From: Shewanella sp. MTB7
Lineage (GTDB): Bacteria > Pseudomonadota > Gammaproteobacteria > Enterobacterales > Shewanellaceae
DNA length: 64,000 bases
NCBI RefSeq assembly: GCF_027571385.1
Contig: NZ_CP085636.1
Coordinates: 2,790,001-2,854,000, forward strand
Reading direction: 5' to 3'
A program made the position numbers and the translations under genes. Below the pieces are notes generated by a model. It did no database searches. It saw only the letters and a list, made by a program, of their open reading frames with translations, and was not told the origin of the DNA. The stretch's first letter is position 1; each line of letters opens with the position of its first letter. Shown here one piece after another: positions 20,495 through 28,047 of the stretch.

Positions 20495-20902
20495 ATGCGT
20501 GTAATACTATATAAAGCAAGTGCGGGGATCACCGGCTTCGAAAGCCCTGCTACAGATTACAGTCAACTTCCATTAAGTCTTGACGAGCTTCTTATTGAGC
20601 ATCCTAGCGCGACATTTATCGGTCAAGCGCAGGGCGACTCAATGCAAGGAGTGGGGATTTTTGACGGTGATATTCTTATTGTTGATCGTCATGTTGTGAT
20701 TAGAAATAACGATGTAGTTGTGGCCAATTACAATGGTGAGTTTGTCTGTAAAATCATTGATACCCGCTCGCGTCAGCTATTGTCTTCAAACGAGTTGCAC
20801 CAGCCTATTCCCATCCATGAATATGATACTTTCTCTATAGAGGAAGTGGTGACACGTTCTATTCGTTGTCATCGTCCTAGCTCGCTATTAAGTTGTGAAT
20901 GA
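20495..20902 (+). CDS. umuD: DNA polymerase V subunit UmuD (autoproteolytic)
   Basis: UmuD is cleaved on RecA filaments to UmuD', which joins UmuC for lesion bypass. The S24 peptidase core is complete: Ser49 in QAQGDSMQGVG and Lys86 in NGEFVCKII. The N-terminal arm is short: only 13 residues precede the Gly in ITGFESPATDY, where E. coli UmuD has the Cys-Gly cleavage bond, so the bond here would be Thr-Gly. An upstream GTG at 20480 lies in the SOS box and is not a credible start. umuC follows after one base. Confidence 0.93.
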   Translation: MRVILYKASAGITGFESPATDYSQLPLSLDELLIEHPSATFIGQAQGDSMQGVGIFDGDILIVDRHVVIRNNDVVVANYNGEFVCKIIDTRSRQLLSSNELHQPIPIHEYDTFSIEEVVTRSIRCHRPSSLLSCE

Positions 20903-20903
20903 T

Positions 20904-22160
20904 ATGTTTGCCCTAGTCGATGCCAACTCCTTTTACTGCAGTGCCGAACAAGTCTTTCGCCCTGATTGGCGTGGTAAGCCTATTATTGTTTTATCGAACA
21001 ACGATGGTTGTGTGGTAGCGGCAAACCGCCAAGCAAAAGAGGCTGGCGTTCCTCGATTTTCGCCGTATTTTCAGATTAAGGTTTTATGTCAACAAAAGAG
21101 CGTCATTGCACTTTCTTCAAACTATGAACTTTACGGTGACTTGTCCGCTAAGATGATGCAGGTCATTGGCCGTTTTGCACCTGAGCAGCATGTTTACTCG
21201 ATAGATGAATCCTTTCTTTCTTTTGCGCATTGTTATCCTGCAATTCCTTGCTTGCATTCACAGGCTCAAGCTATACGTCGCGCTGTTTGGAAAGAGGTGA
21301 GATTACCCGTGTGTGTGGGAATCGGTGAAACACTGACGCTAGCCAAAGTAGCTAATCATGCCGCTAAGAAAATTCAAGGCTATGACGGTGTCTGCGTTAT
21401 CGATAGTGAAGCTAAGCGAATTGAAATTTTACAGCAGTTAGAAACCGCTGACGTGTGGGGGATAGGTCGTCGTTTAAGTAAAAAGCTCACATTAATGAAT
21501 ATCAGGACTGCTTTTGATTTGGCTAAAATGCCGCCTGGTTTAGCGCGTAAGCAATTCAGTATTGAAGTTGAGCGGACTGTAAGGGAGCTAAACGGGCAAA
21601 TTTGCAAACAATGGGATGAGGCTAGGGCAGATAAAAAGCAGATATTCTCAACGCGAAGTGTCGGTGAGCGGATAACTGACTTTGAACAACTGCATCAAGC
21701 CCTTTCTAAACACGCCGCTATTGCTGCTACAAAAGCACGCAAACAAGGCTCAAGCTGTAAGAGTATGCTGGTGTTTGCATCTAATTCACCTTATGACGAA
21801 AGGCCACTGAGCTATAAAACAACAATTCACTTCCCTTGCCCAACAGATGATACAACAGAGATAACCGCGGCAGTTTCTAATGTTGTGAGTCAGCTTTATC
21901 GCCCTGGCGTTCGTTACTATCGAATTGGTGTGGGCTTGATTGATTTAACCAGTACTCATCATGCCCAGTTAGATCTATTTAATGCATCAAAATCTAACCC
22001 CGCACTTATGCGTGTTTATGATGGTATTAATCAACGTTTCGGTACCGATACGCTATTTTTAGCGGCTCAAGGAACAGAGCAAAAGTGGACCATGAGAAGG
22101 GATCTACTGACTCCTCAGTACACCACCAATTGGAATAGCCTCCCACAGATTAAGTGCTGA
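20904..22160 (+). CDS. umuC: DNA polymerase V catalytic subunit UmuC
   Basis: UmuC is the Y-family polymerase of Pol V and copies past damaged bases with low fidelity. The 418 residues show the palm motifs FALVDANSFYCSAE and SIDESFL (catalytic acids), VLSNNDGCVVAANR in the fingers, the helix-hairpin-helix region (VWGIGRRLSKKL) and a C-terminal little-finger domain. I use ATG 20904 because it gives the MFALVDAN start and follows the umuD stop by one base; GTG 20895 would overlap umuD. The last 52 codons are repeated in a fragment at 22838-22996. Confidence 0.95.
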   Translation: MFALVDANSFYCSAEQVFRPDWRGKPIIVLSNNDGCVVAANRQAKEAGVPRFSPYFQIKVLCQQKSVIALSSNYELYGDLSAKMMQVIGRFAPEQHVYSIDESFLSFAHCYPAIPCLHSQAQAIRRAVWKEVRLPVCVGIGETLTLAKVANHAAKKIQGYDGVCVIDSEAKRIEILQQLETADVWGIGRRLSKKLTLMNIRTAFDLAKMPPGLARKQFSIEVERTVRELNGQICKQWDEARADKKQIFSTRSVGERITDFEQLHQALSKHAAIAATKARKQGSSCKSMLVFASNSPYDERPLSYKTTIHFPCPTDDTTEITAAVSNVVSQLYRPGVRYYRIGVGLIDLTSTHHAQLDLFNASKSNPALMRVYDGINQRFGTDTLFLAAQGTEQKWTMRRDLLTPQYTTNWNSLPQIKC

Positions 22161-22406
22161 GTATTGTATTGGCTAAACTTGTTTTCACTCTAAATGCCTT
22201 AAAGTTATTTAGGGTGGAATATTATTTCTATTCAATTGCTTATGTGGTGACAGCGGTTTGTTTTTCACATAATATATATTTTCAATAATGAGCTGGAAAT
22301 AGTGGATAGTATTACTTATTCATAACATATCAAGCTATAGGTAGTACTGAATTTGTAAGGCACAAACTACAGAGAAAGTGACCCCGTTTAATCAAGGATA
22401 TTGATC

Positions 22407-22688
22407 ATGAAACTAAGTTTTGAAGAAATTGAATTATTACAAAAAGCTTTACTTTCACACCGTCGGAAAGTTGAAGAAAAAGATGGTCAAAGTAATCCAG
22501 AGTTTTTGGCATCGGCTCAATTAATGGATAAATTGTCTGTTAACCATGATGGTGCAGAGATTAAATTCTTTCCTAAAAGTAATGATAGGGTAATTGATAG
22601 CGAGAAGAATGATATTGATAGTGCAATAACATTAAAGCATTTTCCTAATGAAGATAATGCAAGGTTGGTCAAGGCTCTATTAGGATAG
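22407..22688 (+). CDS. Hypothetical protein, 93 residues
   Basis: I do not recognise this protein. It is short and charged, with a helical N-terminus (KLSFEEIELLQKALLSHRRKVEEKD) and no membrane segment or metal motif. The start at ATG 22407 follows AAGGAT at a workable distance; TTG 22401 is also in frame. A strong hairpin follows at 22749. It stands alone between umuC and the umuC fragment, so it lies in DNA apparently inserted with or beside a second umuC copy. Confidence 0.55.
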   Translation: MKLSFEEIELLQKALLSHRRKVEEKDGQSNPEFLASAQLMDKLSVNHDGAEIKFFPKSNDRVIDSEKNDIDSAITLKHFPNEDNARLVKALLG

Positions 22689-22748
22689 GGGCATTATAGA
22701 TACAACTTAAAGTGAGCTGTTTAGACTTGATTATGTAACTTAATCAAA

Positions 22749-22778
22749 ATCCAGAAGGTAATCTTTTACCTTCTGGAT
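22749..22778. terminator. Hairpin terminator
   Basis: ATCCAGAAGGTAA and TTACCTTCTGGAT form a 13-pair stem over a four-base loop, about 60 bases after the hypothetical gene. The T run after it is weak. Confidence 0.65.
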
Positions 22779-22837
22779 CTTTAGATACTCTGTTTTATGC
22801 AGCTTAACTAACGGGTGTTGTAGAGCGGGATGACTCT

Positions 22838-22996
22838 GCGCTTATGAATGTCTATGATGATATTAATCAACGTTTCGGTACTGATACACTATTTTTAGCG
22901 GCTCAAGGGACGGAGCAGAAATGGACCATGCGGCGTGATCTACTCACGCCACAATACACAATCAAGTGGGGATGTGTGCCGCAGATCAAGTGCTGA
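22838..22996 (+). pseudogene. Fragment of a second umuC (last ~52 codons)
   Basis: This frame reads ALMNVYDDINQRFGTDTL... to PQIKC and stop. It matches the end of the intact umuC (ALMRVYDGINQRFGTDTL... PQIKC) at most positions but differs in the last line (IKWGCV for TNWNSL) and at many third codon positions. No start or upstream umuC sequence precedes it. It is the tail of a diverged umuC allele left by insertion or recombination, not a recent tandem duplication. Confidence 0.85.
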
Positions 22997-23144
22997 AAAA
23001 CTTGGGAGGTAAATCATTTCTTCCCCAAAGTGAGTTTGGAACGATAGACATCTAATTTTACCAACCCTAAGTTTGACTCAGTTTATCTAATCCATATAGA
23101 GTGCTTGTATCGATTAAAAACTACCTGATGGACGAGTAGAAGAA

Positions 23145-23864
23145 GTGAATACATATACACATCATCATATTGAACGCTTTTATAAAAAATTTATAAGTAG
23201 AACTTTTGATCAAGATGATGTCGCTATGTTTATAGTATTAGCTAGAGATTACACACCTAAAGGAAGTATCTTTCGCGAGTTTGGTGATTTTTTAGCACAC
23301 CCTGATGAAAAAAATCGTGGTCTTGTGATCAAATCGTTTCAAGAGGTCATTAATTTTTTTGATGAAAATACACTAGAAACTTTTGCGGGAGCAGAACTGC
23401 CAAAAAAAATAAGCTTAGGCATCGGCGCACTTGATGAAGTGATGACTAGTTTATGCGCTATCTTTGCACTGGTTGGAATTGAGCATGAAGTAGAGTCTAG
23501 AAACGAACTACGTTTCCGTGATTTTGTTTTTTGTCTGATATTTTTACTTGGGAACTGTCGTTTGAAGATGAATGGTCAACTAGTAAAGATTCAGGTTAAG
23601 TACGGCAACGGTCTTTCTCTTTCCATTTCATATGAAAGTGCAAGTTATCAAAGGCATTATCTTTCCTTTAACTTAATGTTGTTATGCGGTGTGTGGCCTC
23701 AGAGTATGTCTACCGAGAAGAAACTGAGTGGGTATATTGTTAGGAGATTTTCAAATGGATGTTTGGGAGCTATTCCATACGAGTTAGATGAGCCTTGTTT
23801 TGATAAGGACATGCAATCGTTTGAGAGAGGGGTTATTTGGCCTTTAAATGATTATAGATTTTAG
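23145..23864 (+). CDS. Hypothetical protein, 239 residues
   Basis: Unknown function. The start is GTG 23145 after a purine-rich AGTAGAAGAA. The N-terminal part contains DFLAHPDEKNRGLVIKSF, a pattern I have seen in uncharacterised proteins that may belong to a HEPN-like helical group. That is a weak impression and no RxxxxH motif is present. A hydrophobic stretch (FRDFVFCLIFLLGNCRL, about residues 124-140) looks like a buried helix rather than a membrane anchor. No partner gene is adjacent, and 521 bases without a gene follow. Confidence 0.6.
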   Translation: MNTYTHHHIERFYKKFISRTFDQDDVAMFIVLARDYTPKGSIFREFGDFLAHPDEKNRGLVIKSFQEVINFFDENTLETFAGAELPKKISLGIGALDEVMTSLCAIFALVGIEHEVESRNELRFRDFVFCLIFLLGNCRLKMNGQLVKIQVKYGNGLSLSISYESASYQRHYLSFNLMLLCGVWPQSMSTEKKLSGYIVRRFSNGCLGAIPYELDEPCFDKDMQSFERGVIWPLNDYRF

Positions 23865-24358
23865 CTTGATTCGTTAATACATAATCCACCACTGGACACG
23901 ACTACACATTCCTAGTCTAAGTTTCTTTTGCCCCTTTATGCGTTACCTCCAGTAATTTGTCCTATGCAGCACTAACCTCTTTGCAATACGTTTCCTCATC
24001 AGTCTGAAAGGTAAGGATTTCGTCTAGCGACAACCTCTAAGTTCATCAGTGTTTGCACTTTTATACAGTATTATTGGTTTTGTGCGGTTAACCTCCAAAT
24101 TATGTGCAATCAGTTCACGGTTAGCTATTGAGTGAAAATAAAAATAGATGTAAATTCAGCAAGATGAAAGTGTGCGACCTTGAATCGCTGAGATAACAGG
24201 AAAGCAAAGCGTGCGACTAAGTTTTGCCCCAGTGTATATTGGATGCAATTTAGCTGTGCATGTCTCAATACTTTGTATTAATGAGGTTTATAGTGTTGAT
24301 GCCCGTGCACGCTTTCCCGAGAGGACTTGGCAAAACACGCAAGTCGTATATACAAATG
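23865..24358. other. Noncoding stretch before the cassette array (possible attI-like side)
   Basis: No supportable gene; an open frame at 24211-24408 lacks a ribosome binding site and family features. The last bases (GTATATACAAATG) directly precede the first cassette boundary G/TTATGT. The stretch has no attC structure, so the first cassette sits either at an attI-like site whose integrase gene is gone, or at a secondary G/TT site. Confidence 0.45.
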
Positions 24359-24385
24359 TTATGTATAAAACCAACAATGTAGTTA

Positions 24386-25066
24386 ATGGTACTTTTTATG
24401 TCACCTGAAGTAATGCACTGTTTGAAAAATGAGATGAAAGTTATATGGAGTCATTTTGAGAATAAATACTTAAGCTTCTCACCGGCTCAACAAGCTGTCA
24501 TATGTGCTGAGATTGAAAAAATGCTGGAAGCATCAAAATTAATAAAAGCTGGAAATTTACTAGCTCAAAAGTTTAATGATTTTTACTTTGAAAATGGTGA
24601 TGTTTTATTAAATGAGTTCTTACAGTCTTTGTTTGATTGCTTTAAGCAATGGCAAAATCATGATGGGATAGAACTTCAAAAAAGTATTTATGCGCATACA
24701 AATCGAGGCACTGATAACTGGTTCCCAGTCGTATTGATCGATCGAAAAATCAGTGAGTGCAAACTCGAAGGTGACGATATAACGCTGTATCGAGGCTGTG
24801 ACGAAAGCGAATTTGAAACACAAGAATTCAAAAAAAGACAATCCTGGACTAGTGATTTCTCTATAGCCAAAACCTTTGCTTTTCATCATCCATCAAGCAG
24901 AGCATTAATTGAAAAAAGAGTTGTGGTAGAAGCTGTAGTAAATAGAAATGATATTCTTTGGGACAGAGGAATTGAATCAGAAATGGTTCTTAAAGAAGGT
25001 TTTTCGCCAACATCGTCAACTGTTGCAATGACCTATGATGATTACAAAGCCCAGAGAACAGCATAG
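24386..25066 (+). CDS. ADP-ribosyltransferase-like protein (R-S-E motif), cassette 1
   Basis: The C-terminal half shows the three signatures of the arginine-type ADP-ribosyltransferase fold in order: Arg136 in ITLYRGCDE, Ser153-Trp-Thr-Ser in SWTSDFSIAKTFAF, and Glu197-Ser-Glu199 in GIESEMVLKEG. The first half (about residues 1-125) is helical and unassigned. Such proteins attach ADP-ribose from NAD+ to protein, RNA or DNA targets, as toxins, phage effectors or defence enzymes. The target here is unknown. The start may be ATG 24386 or 24398; neither has a ribosome binding site, as is common in cassettes. No immunity gene is evident inside the cassette. Confidence 0.65.
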   Translation: MVLFMSPEVMHCLKNEMKVIWSHFENKYLSFSPAQQAVICAEIEKMLEASKLIKAGNLLAQKFNDFYFENGDVLLNEFLQSLFDCFKQWQNHDGIELQKSIYAHTNRGTDNWFPVVLIDRKISECKLEGDDITLYRGCDESEFETQEFKKRQSWTSDFSIAKTFAFHHPSSRALIEKRVVVEAVVNRNDILWDRGIESEMVLKEGFSPTSSTVAMTYDDYKAQRTA

Positions 25067-25085
25067 CTAGCTCGGTGCAATTTAT

Positions 25086-25141
25086 ACATAACAAGTGCGT
25101 CAAATGGGACGCCTTCGGCGCCCCTTACGCAGGCGTTATGT
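25086..25141 (+). repeat. attC site of cassette 1 (short, 56 bp)
   Basis: R'' ACATAAC at 25086 and R' GTTATGT at 25135 are perfect complements. Inside, TGCGT/ACGCA and GGGACGCC/GGCGCCCC form the stem expected of a folded attC. Confidence 0.88.
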
Positions 25142-25184
25142 GTTTGGCGAGTATTGGATCTAGGTTTGGAGTTAAGAAATAATA

Positions 25185-25799
25185 ATGACTAAAAAAGAAA
25201 CTCGTTTGAAGCGAAAGAAAATGGCTCGTGCGCATCTAAGAAGCAAGCGAGCAAAATTAGAGAGACTAAAGGCTAGATTGATTCCACGAGTAAGACACAT
25301 TGATGGTTTTACTAAAGAAACATTTGAAAGTTATTATTCGCGTTGGCATAAATCTCTAAAAAATATACCCGTATGTGTGGTTGAACAATGGGCTTATGAG
25401 CACAATGATGAATTTATAGAACATTGGTCAAAGTTATTACCTCGGAAGTGGAAGTTTCATTTGAAAGGTTTAACTACAGAGCAAGTTATGAGTATTCAAA
25501 TGCTTGAGTGTAATCGTAAAAATTATGAAGCCGCAGGTATACTTTGTATTGATCAAAAATATGCTCAAACTACGCTTTCAAACTATATGTTTGATGAGTA
25601 TACCTTTCCTAGACCGCTCATCGTTTTTGCAAAGAATGAAGCTTTAACTCATCCAAGAAGCTACGGGGAAGTTGTTTTTGACCAAGAGTTTAACCTTGCA
25701 GAGGGGCACACTCGTTTAGGATTGTTTAGAGCTATGCATTCAAGAAACTCGTATTTCATTGAAAAACATGATGTATGGAACATTGAAACAAACACATAA
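25185..25799 (+). CDS. ParB/sulfiredoxin-like-fold protein, cassette 2
   Basis: A 204-residue protein. The first 30 residues are very basic (KKETRLKRKKMARAHLRSKRAK), suggesting nucleic-acid contact. The C-terminal part has FNLAEGHTRLGLFRAMHSR, close to the VEGHHRL-type box of ParB-like nuclease/sulfiredoxin domains, preceded by the PLIVFAKN strand where that fold has its ligand-binding strand. No helix-turn-helix of a true partition ParB is visible, so plasmid partition is unlikely. The fold binds nucleotides or cleaves DNA in various families; the activity here is not known. The gene fills one cassette and ends six bases inside its attC. Confidence 0.6.
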   Translation: MTKKETRLKRKKMARAHLRSKRAKLERLKARLIPRVRHIDGFTKETFESYYSRWHKSLKNIPVCVVEQWAYEHNDEFIEHWSKLLPRKWKFHLKGLTTEQVMSIQMLECNRKNYEAAGILCIDQKYAQTTLSNYMFDEYTFPRPLIVFAKNEALTHPRSYGEVVFDQEFNLAEGHTRLGLFRAMHSRNSYFIEKHDVWNIETNT

Positions 25800-25920
25800 C
25801 AATCGCCTCAACCTGACTGCCAACCTATGGCATTTTTGGTTCGGTTTGGCTTGGCTTGTGTGATTATGGTGGTCTGTTTGAGTGTGGTGCAGTTGGCAGC
25901 AAGTTAAGCGGGCGTTAAGT
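25794..25920 (+). repeat. attC site of cassette 2 (long, 127 bp, Vibrio-like)
   Basis: R'' ACATAAC at 25794 and R' GTTAAGT at 25914. Internal CAACCTGACTGCCAAC and GTTGGCAGC arms pair, and GCCT / AGCGGGC lie near the ends. Length and layout resemble the repeats of Vibrio superintegrons. Confidence 0.88.
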
Positions 25921-25924
25921 GCTT

Positions 25925-26284
25925 ATGATGGAATCGCGCAAAACTCTAGTTACAAAGCTAGTTGAGTATATAGCTCCAATTGATGACATTCTGGAAGAGC
26001 TCAAGTCATATGGCTGGGATTCAGAAATAGACTTGGTGACTTTAAAGCCATCCCACCTGGTAAATGTACTGGAACGCTTTATCTCCGATGATTTAAGTGA
26101 TGTTCATGTCAGAGACTGGACTAATGGAATCGAGCATCGAGAGGATATTGGACTTCTTAGTGAGTACAAGGATACATTGGATGAAATGATATTTTGGTTA
26201 GCCAATTCAGCTATTAATTATCCAATAACAAAAGACTTAGCTAAACGTGTTATTAAGAGTATACAGTCAAATAATGTGCAGTAA
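25925..26284 (+). CDS. Hypothetical protein, ~119 residues, cassette 3
   Basis: Not recognised. An acidic, mostly helical small protein with a LSDVHVRDWTNGIEHREDIGL segment and no signal peptide, metal site or membrane helix. The gene starts a few bases after the attC core (ATG 25925 or 25928; GTG 25919 would overlap the recombination site) and fills a 418-base cassette. Small single-gene cassettes of this size often encode immunity, antitoxin or phage-defence factors, but nothing in the sequence shows which applies here. Confidence 0.6.
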   Translation: MMESRKTLVTKLVEYIAPIDDILEELKSYGWDSEIDLVTLKPSHLVNVLERFISDDLSDVHVRDWTNGIEHREDIGLLSEYKDTLDEMIFWLANSAINYPITKDLAKRVIKSIQSNNVQ

Positions 26285-26286
26285 GC

Positions 26287-26338
26287 ACTTAACAAGCGCC
26301 TGCAATCTGATCTCCGGCAGTTAAGGCGGGCGTTAGCT
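26287..26338 (+). repeat. attC site of cassette 3 (short, 52 bp)
   Basis: R'' ACTTAAC at 26287 complements the cassette start GTTAAGT. R' is GTTAGCT at 26332. The inner arms GCGCCTGC and GGCGGGCG pair imperfectly, with bulges as expected. Confidence 0.85.
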
Positions 26339-26416
26339 GACTATCGAGCTTAAGCACATTTAATTCTGTATATATATGATACTGTTGGGTGTTTCATAAC
26401 ATAAGAAAGGTTTAAC

Positions 26417-27268
26417 ATGACAACAGTAGTATCGATGATAAACATGAAAGGTGGTGTAGGTAAAACTACATTAACTTTTAACCTAGCATGGCATTGTGCG
26501 TGGAAGAAAAACCTAAAAGTTCTTGCTATCGACCTTGACCCCCAATCTAACCTTAGTCAATATTTTATGGGGGCGGAAAAGTATGTACAGCATCTAGATG
26601 ATGAAAATAGAACAGTAGTAGACATTTTTGAGCAATTCTCAGCGCCCACTCGAACAAGCGGGGCGCCAACCTCTCTAGTACCTGAAGATGTAATTGTTAA
26701 CTTGCATCGGTGGACAGATGGAAGCTTAATTGACTTAATTCCATGTCGTTTAGAATTAGCGTGGACCTTGAAAAACCCAACAGATAAATCACATCTCCTA
26801 CCAAGATTTATATCAACGATCGCGGATGATTATGATCTTATTTTGATTGATTGTGCTCCAACGGAGTCTATTCTAACTACCGCCGCGTATCGTTCAAGCA
26901 GGTATGTCTTTGTACCAGTTAAGCCAGAGTTTTTAGCTACAATCGGTTTACCCCTTCTTGTGCGCTCGATTGATGAATTCAAAATGCTACACCATGACCA
27001 ACAGCTGGATATGGGTGGTATAATATTTAACGGGTTAAGAAGAACAGGTACACCTCCAGAGCAACAACAATCAATGCGTAATGTTAGAAAGCTAGCGAAT
27101 GAATATGGGTGGTCGGTTTTTGATAGCTCAGCTCATCATTCAGACTCTTATCCAGCAGGTTCGAGGGACAGTAAGCCTATCTTTCAAACAAGTTATGCTC
27201 GAGATTATGTTGTCTCTGAGTTCGCTGAAGTTGCAACAGAGTTTTTAGAGGCAATTGGCTATGAATAA
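26417..27268 (+). CDS. ParA/MinD-type ATPase, cassette 4
   Basis: A 283-residue P-loop ATPase of the ParA class with a deviant Walker A at residues 11-18 (KGGVGKTT), the DLDPQSNLSQY motif, and a Walker B-like segment LILIDCAPTES. There is no N-terminal DNA-binding extension. AAGG stands upstream of the ATG. It shares the cassette with the next gene, overlapping it slightly, so the pair forms one unit. ParA-type ATPases position DNA or protein cargo, but no centromere-like repeats or ParB are seen beside it. A role other than plasmid partition is likely in an integron cassette. Confidence 0.82.
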   Translation: MTTVVSMINMKGGVGKTTLTFNLAWHCAWKKNLKVLAIDLDPQSNLSQYFMGAEKYVQHLDDENRTVVDIFEQFSAPTRTSGAPTSLVPEDVIVNLHRWTDGSLIDLIPCRLELAWTLKNPTDKSHLLPRFISTIADDYDLILIDCAPTESILTTAAYRSSRYVFVPVKPEFLATIGLPLLVRSIDEFKMLHHDQQLDMGGIIFNGLRRTGTPPEQQQSMRNVRKLANEYGWSVFDSSAHHSDSYPAGSRDSKPIFQTSYARDYVVSEFAEVATEFLEAIGYE

Positions 27269-27758
27269 AAAGGAACGTCAAGCACTATTGAAGATTCTCT
27301 TGGTTCGAGAAGAACTCACTGATAAAGAATTCAATAACGTGATTGAGTTTATTAGAGCTGAGTTGAGTGATGGGCAAGATACTGAAAAAACAATCAAGAA
27401 ACAATTTTCATCTAAAAAGAAAAGCTGGGACTCTATCACGACATTAATATTGTCACTAAAAGATACGGAAAATGAAAAGTATCAGATTATCAATGGGTTG
27501 CATAAGTTAATGCAAGATGGAAGTATCCTAAAAACAGTATCAGAGGCTCGGAAATTTGGTAACGTATTAGGTCTAAAAGATACTAGCAGCCAAAGCAAGT
27601 CGGATATTATTTATAATATTATTGAAGCGCTGGTAGGAATGGAAAGTAGAACTGTAGCACAGATGGTCTCCAAGATGGAGACGACAACAGATAAACACGA
27701 TGAGTCATATCACCGTTTATCCGAATTCATTATCGAATCAGGTAAAGGTGCGTCGTAA
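27261..27758 (+). CDS. Partner of the ParA-like ATPase, cassette 4
   Basis: A 165-residue helical, charged protein of unknown family that starts inside the last codons of the ParA-like gene (ATG 27261; TTG 27255 also in frame), so translation is coupled. It is rich in Lys, Glu and Ser (KKERQALLKILLVREELTDKEF start) and has no clear helix-turn-helix. Its place suggests an adaptor or cargo partner of the ATPase; that is inference. The stop lies four bases before the attC. Confidence 0.65.
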   Translation: MNKKERQALLKILLVREELTDKEFNNVIEFIRAELSDGQDTEKTIKKQFSSKKKSWDSITTLILSLKDTENEKYQIINGLHKLMQDGSILKTVSEARKFGNVLGLKDTSSQSKSDIIYNIIEALVGMESRTVAQMVSKMETTTDKHDESYHRLSEFIIESGKGAS

Positions 27759-27762
27759 GTTC

Positions 27763-27889
27763 AGCTGACAAGCATTTAAGGGGGACTCTCAACGCTTGGT
27801 ATTTTTCATTCCATCGTTGGGTTTCGTGTTTATGGCGCATTGGCTTAGTTTCGTGGTAGCGTTGCTCACACATTAACGCGGCGCTACCG
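27763..27889 (+). repeat. attC site of cassette 4 (127 bp, Vibrio-like, degenerate right end)
   Basis: R'' AGCTGAC at 27763 matches the cassette start (GTTAGCT) with one change. The body (ACTCTCAACGCTTGG ... AGCGTTGCTCACAC) is very like Vibrio superintegron attC repeats. The expected right core GTTA reads GCTA at 27883, so the last recombination point may be weak or dead. Confidence 0.8.
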
Positions 27890-28047
27890 TACATCCGATT
27901 ACTATACTTTTGCTAATACAAATACTAATATGAATTTGCAGAGCTTTAGCACTACGCATTTTTGTCGCCAAATAGCTTAGAACTAGCATTCTAAGACATT
28001 TTCAAAAAAGCGTAGTAAGTAAGAGGGGATTTCGATATCCTCTTATT

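Larger units (their letters stand above)
24359..27883 (+). mobile_element. Integron cassette array without integrase (CALIN), four cassettes
   Basis: Four head-to-tail cassettes were delimited by matching each cassette's first bases to the R'' end of its own attC. Cassette 1 is 24359-25135 (start TTATGTATAAA, attC start TTTATACATAAC). Cassette 2 is 25136-25914 (TTATGT / ACATAAC). Cassette 3 is 25915-26332 (TTAAGTGC / GCACTTAAC). Cassette 4 is 26333-27883 (TTAGCTGA / TCAGCTGAC, one mismatch). All genes read in the same direction. No integron integrase gene is present in the window. Two attC sites are long and resemble Vibrio superintegron repeats. Confidence 0.88.

Noticed and set aside
24211..24408. 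Short plus-strand frame before the first cassette
   Set aside because: It crosses the cassette boundary, has no start signal and no recognisable family.
26341..26416. Promoter inside cassette 4
   Set aside because: TATGAT at 26375 has no acceptable -35 partner; too weak to list.
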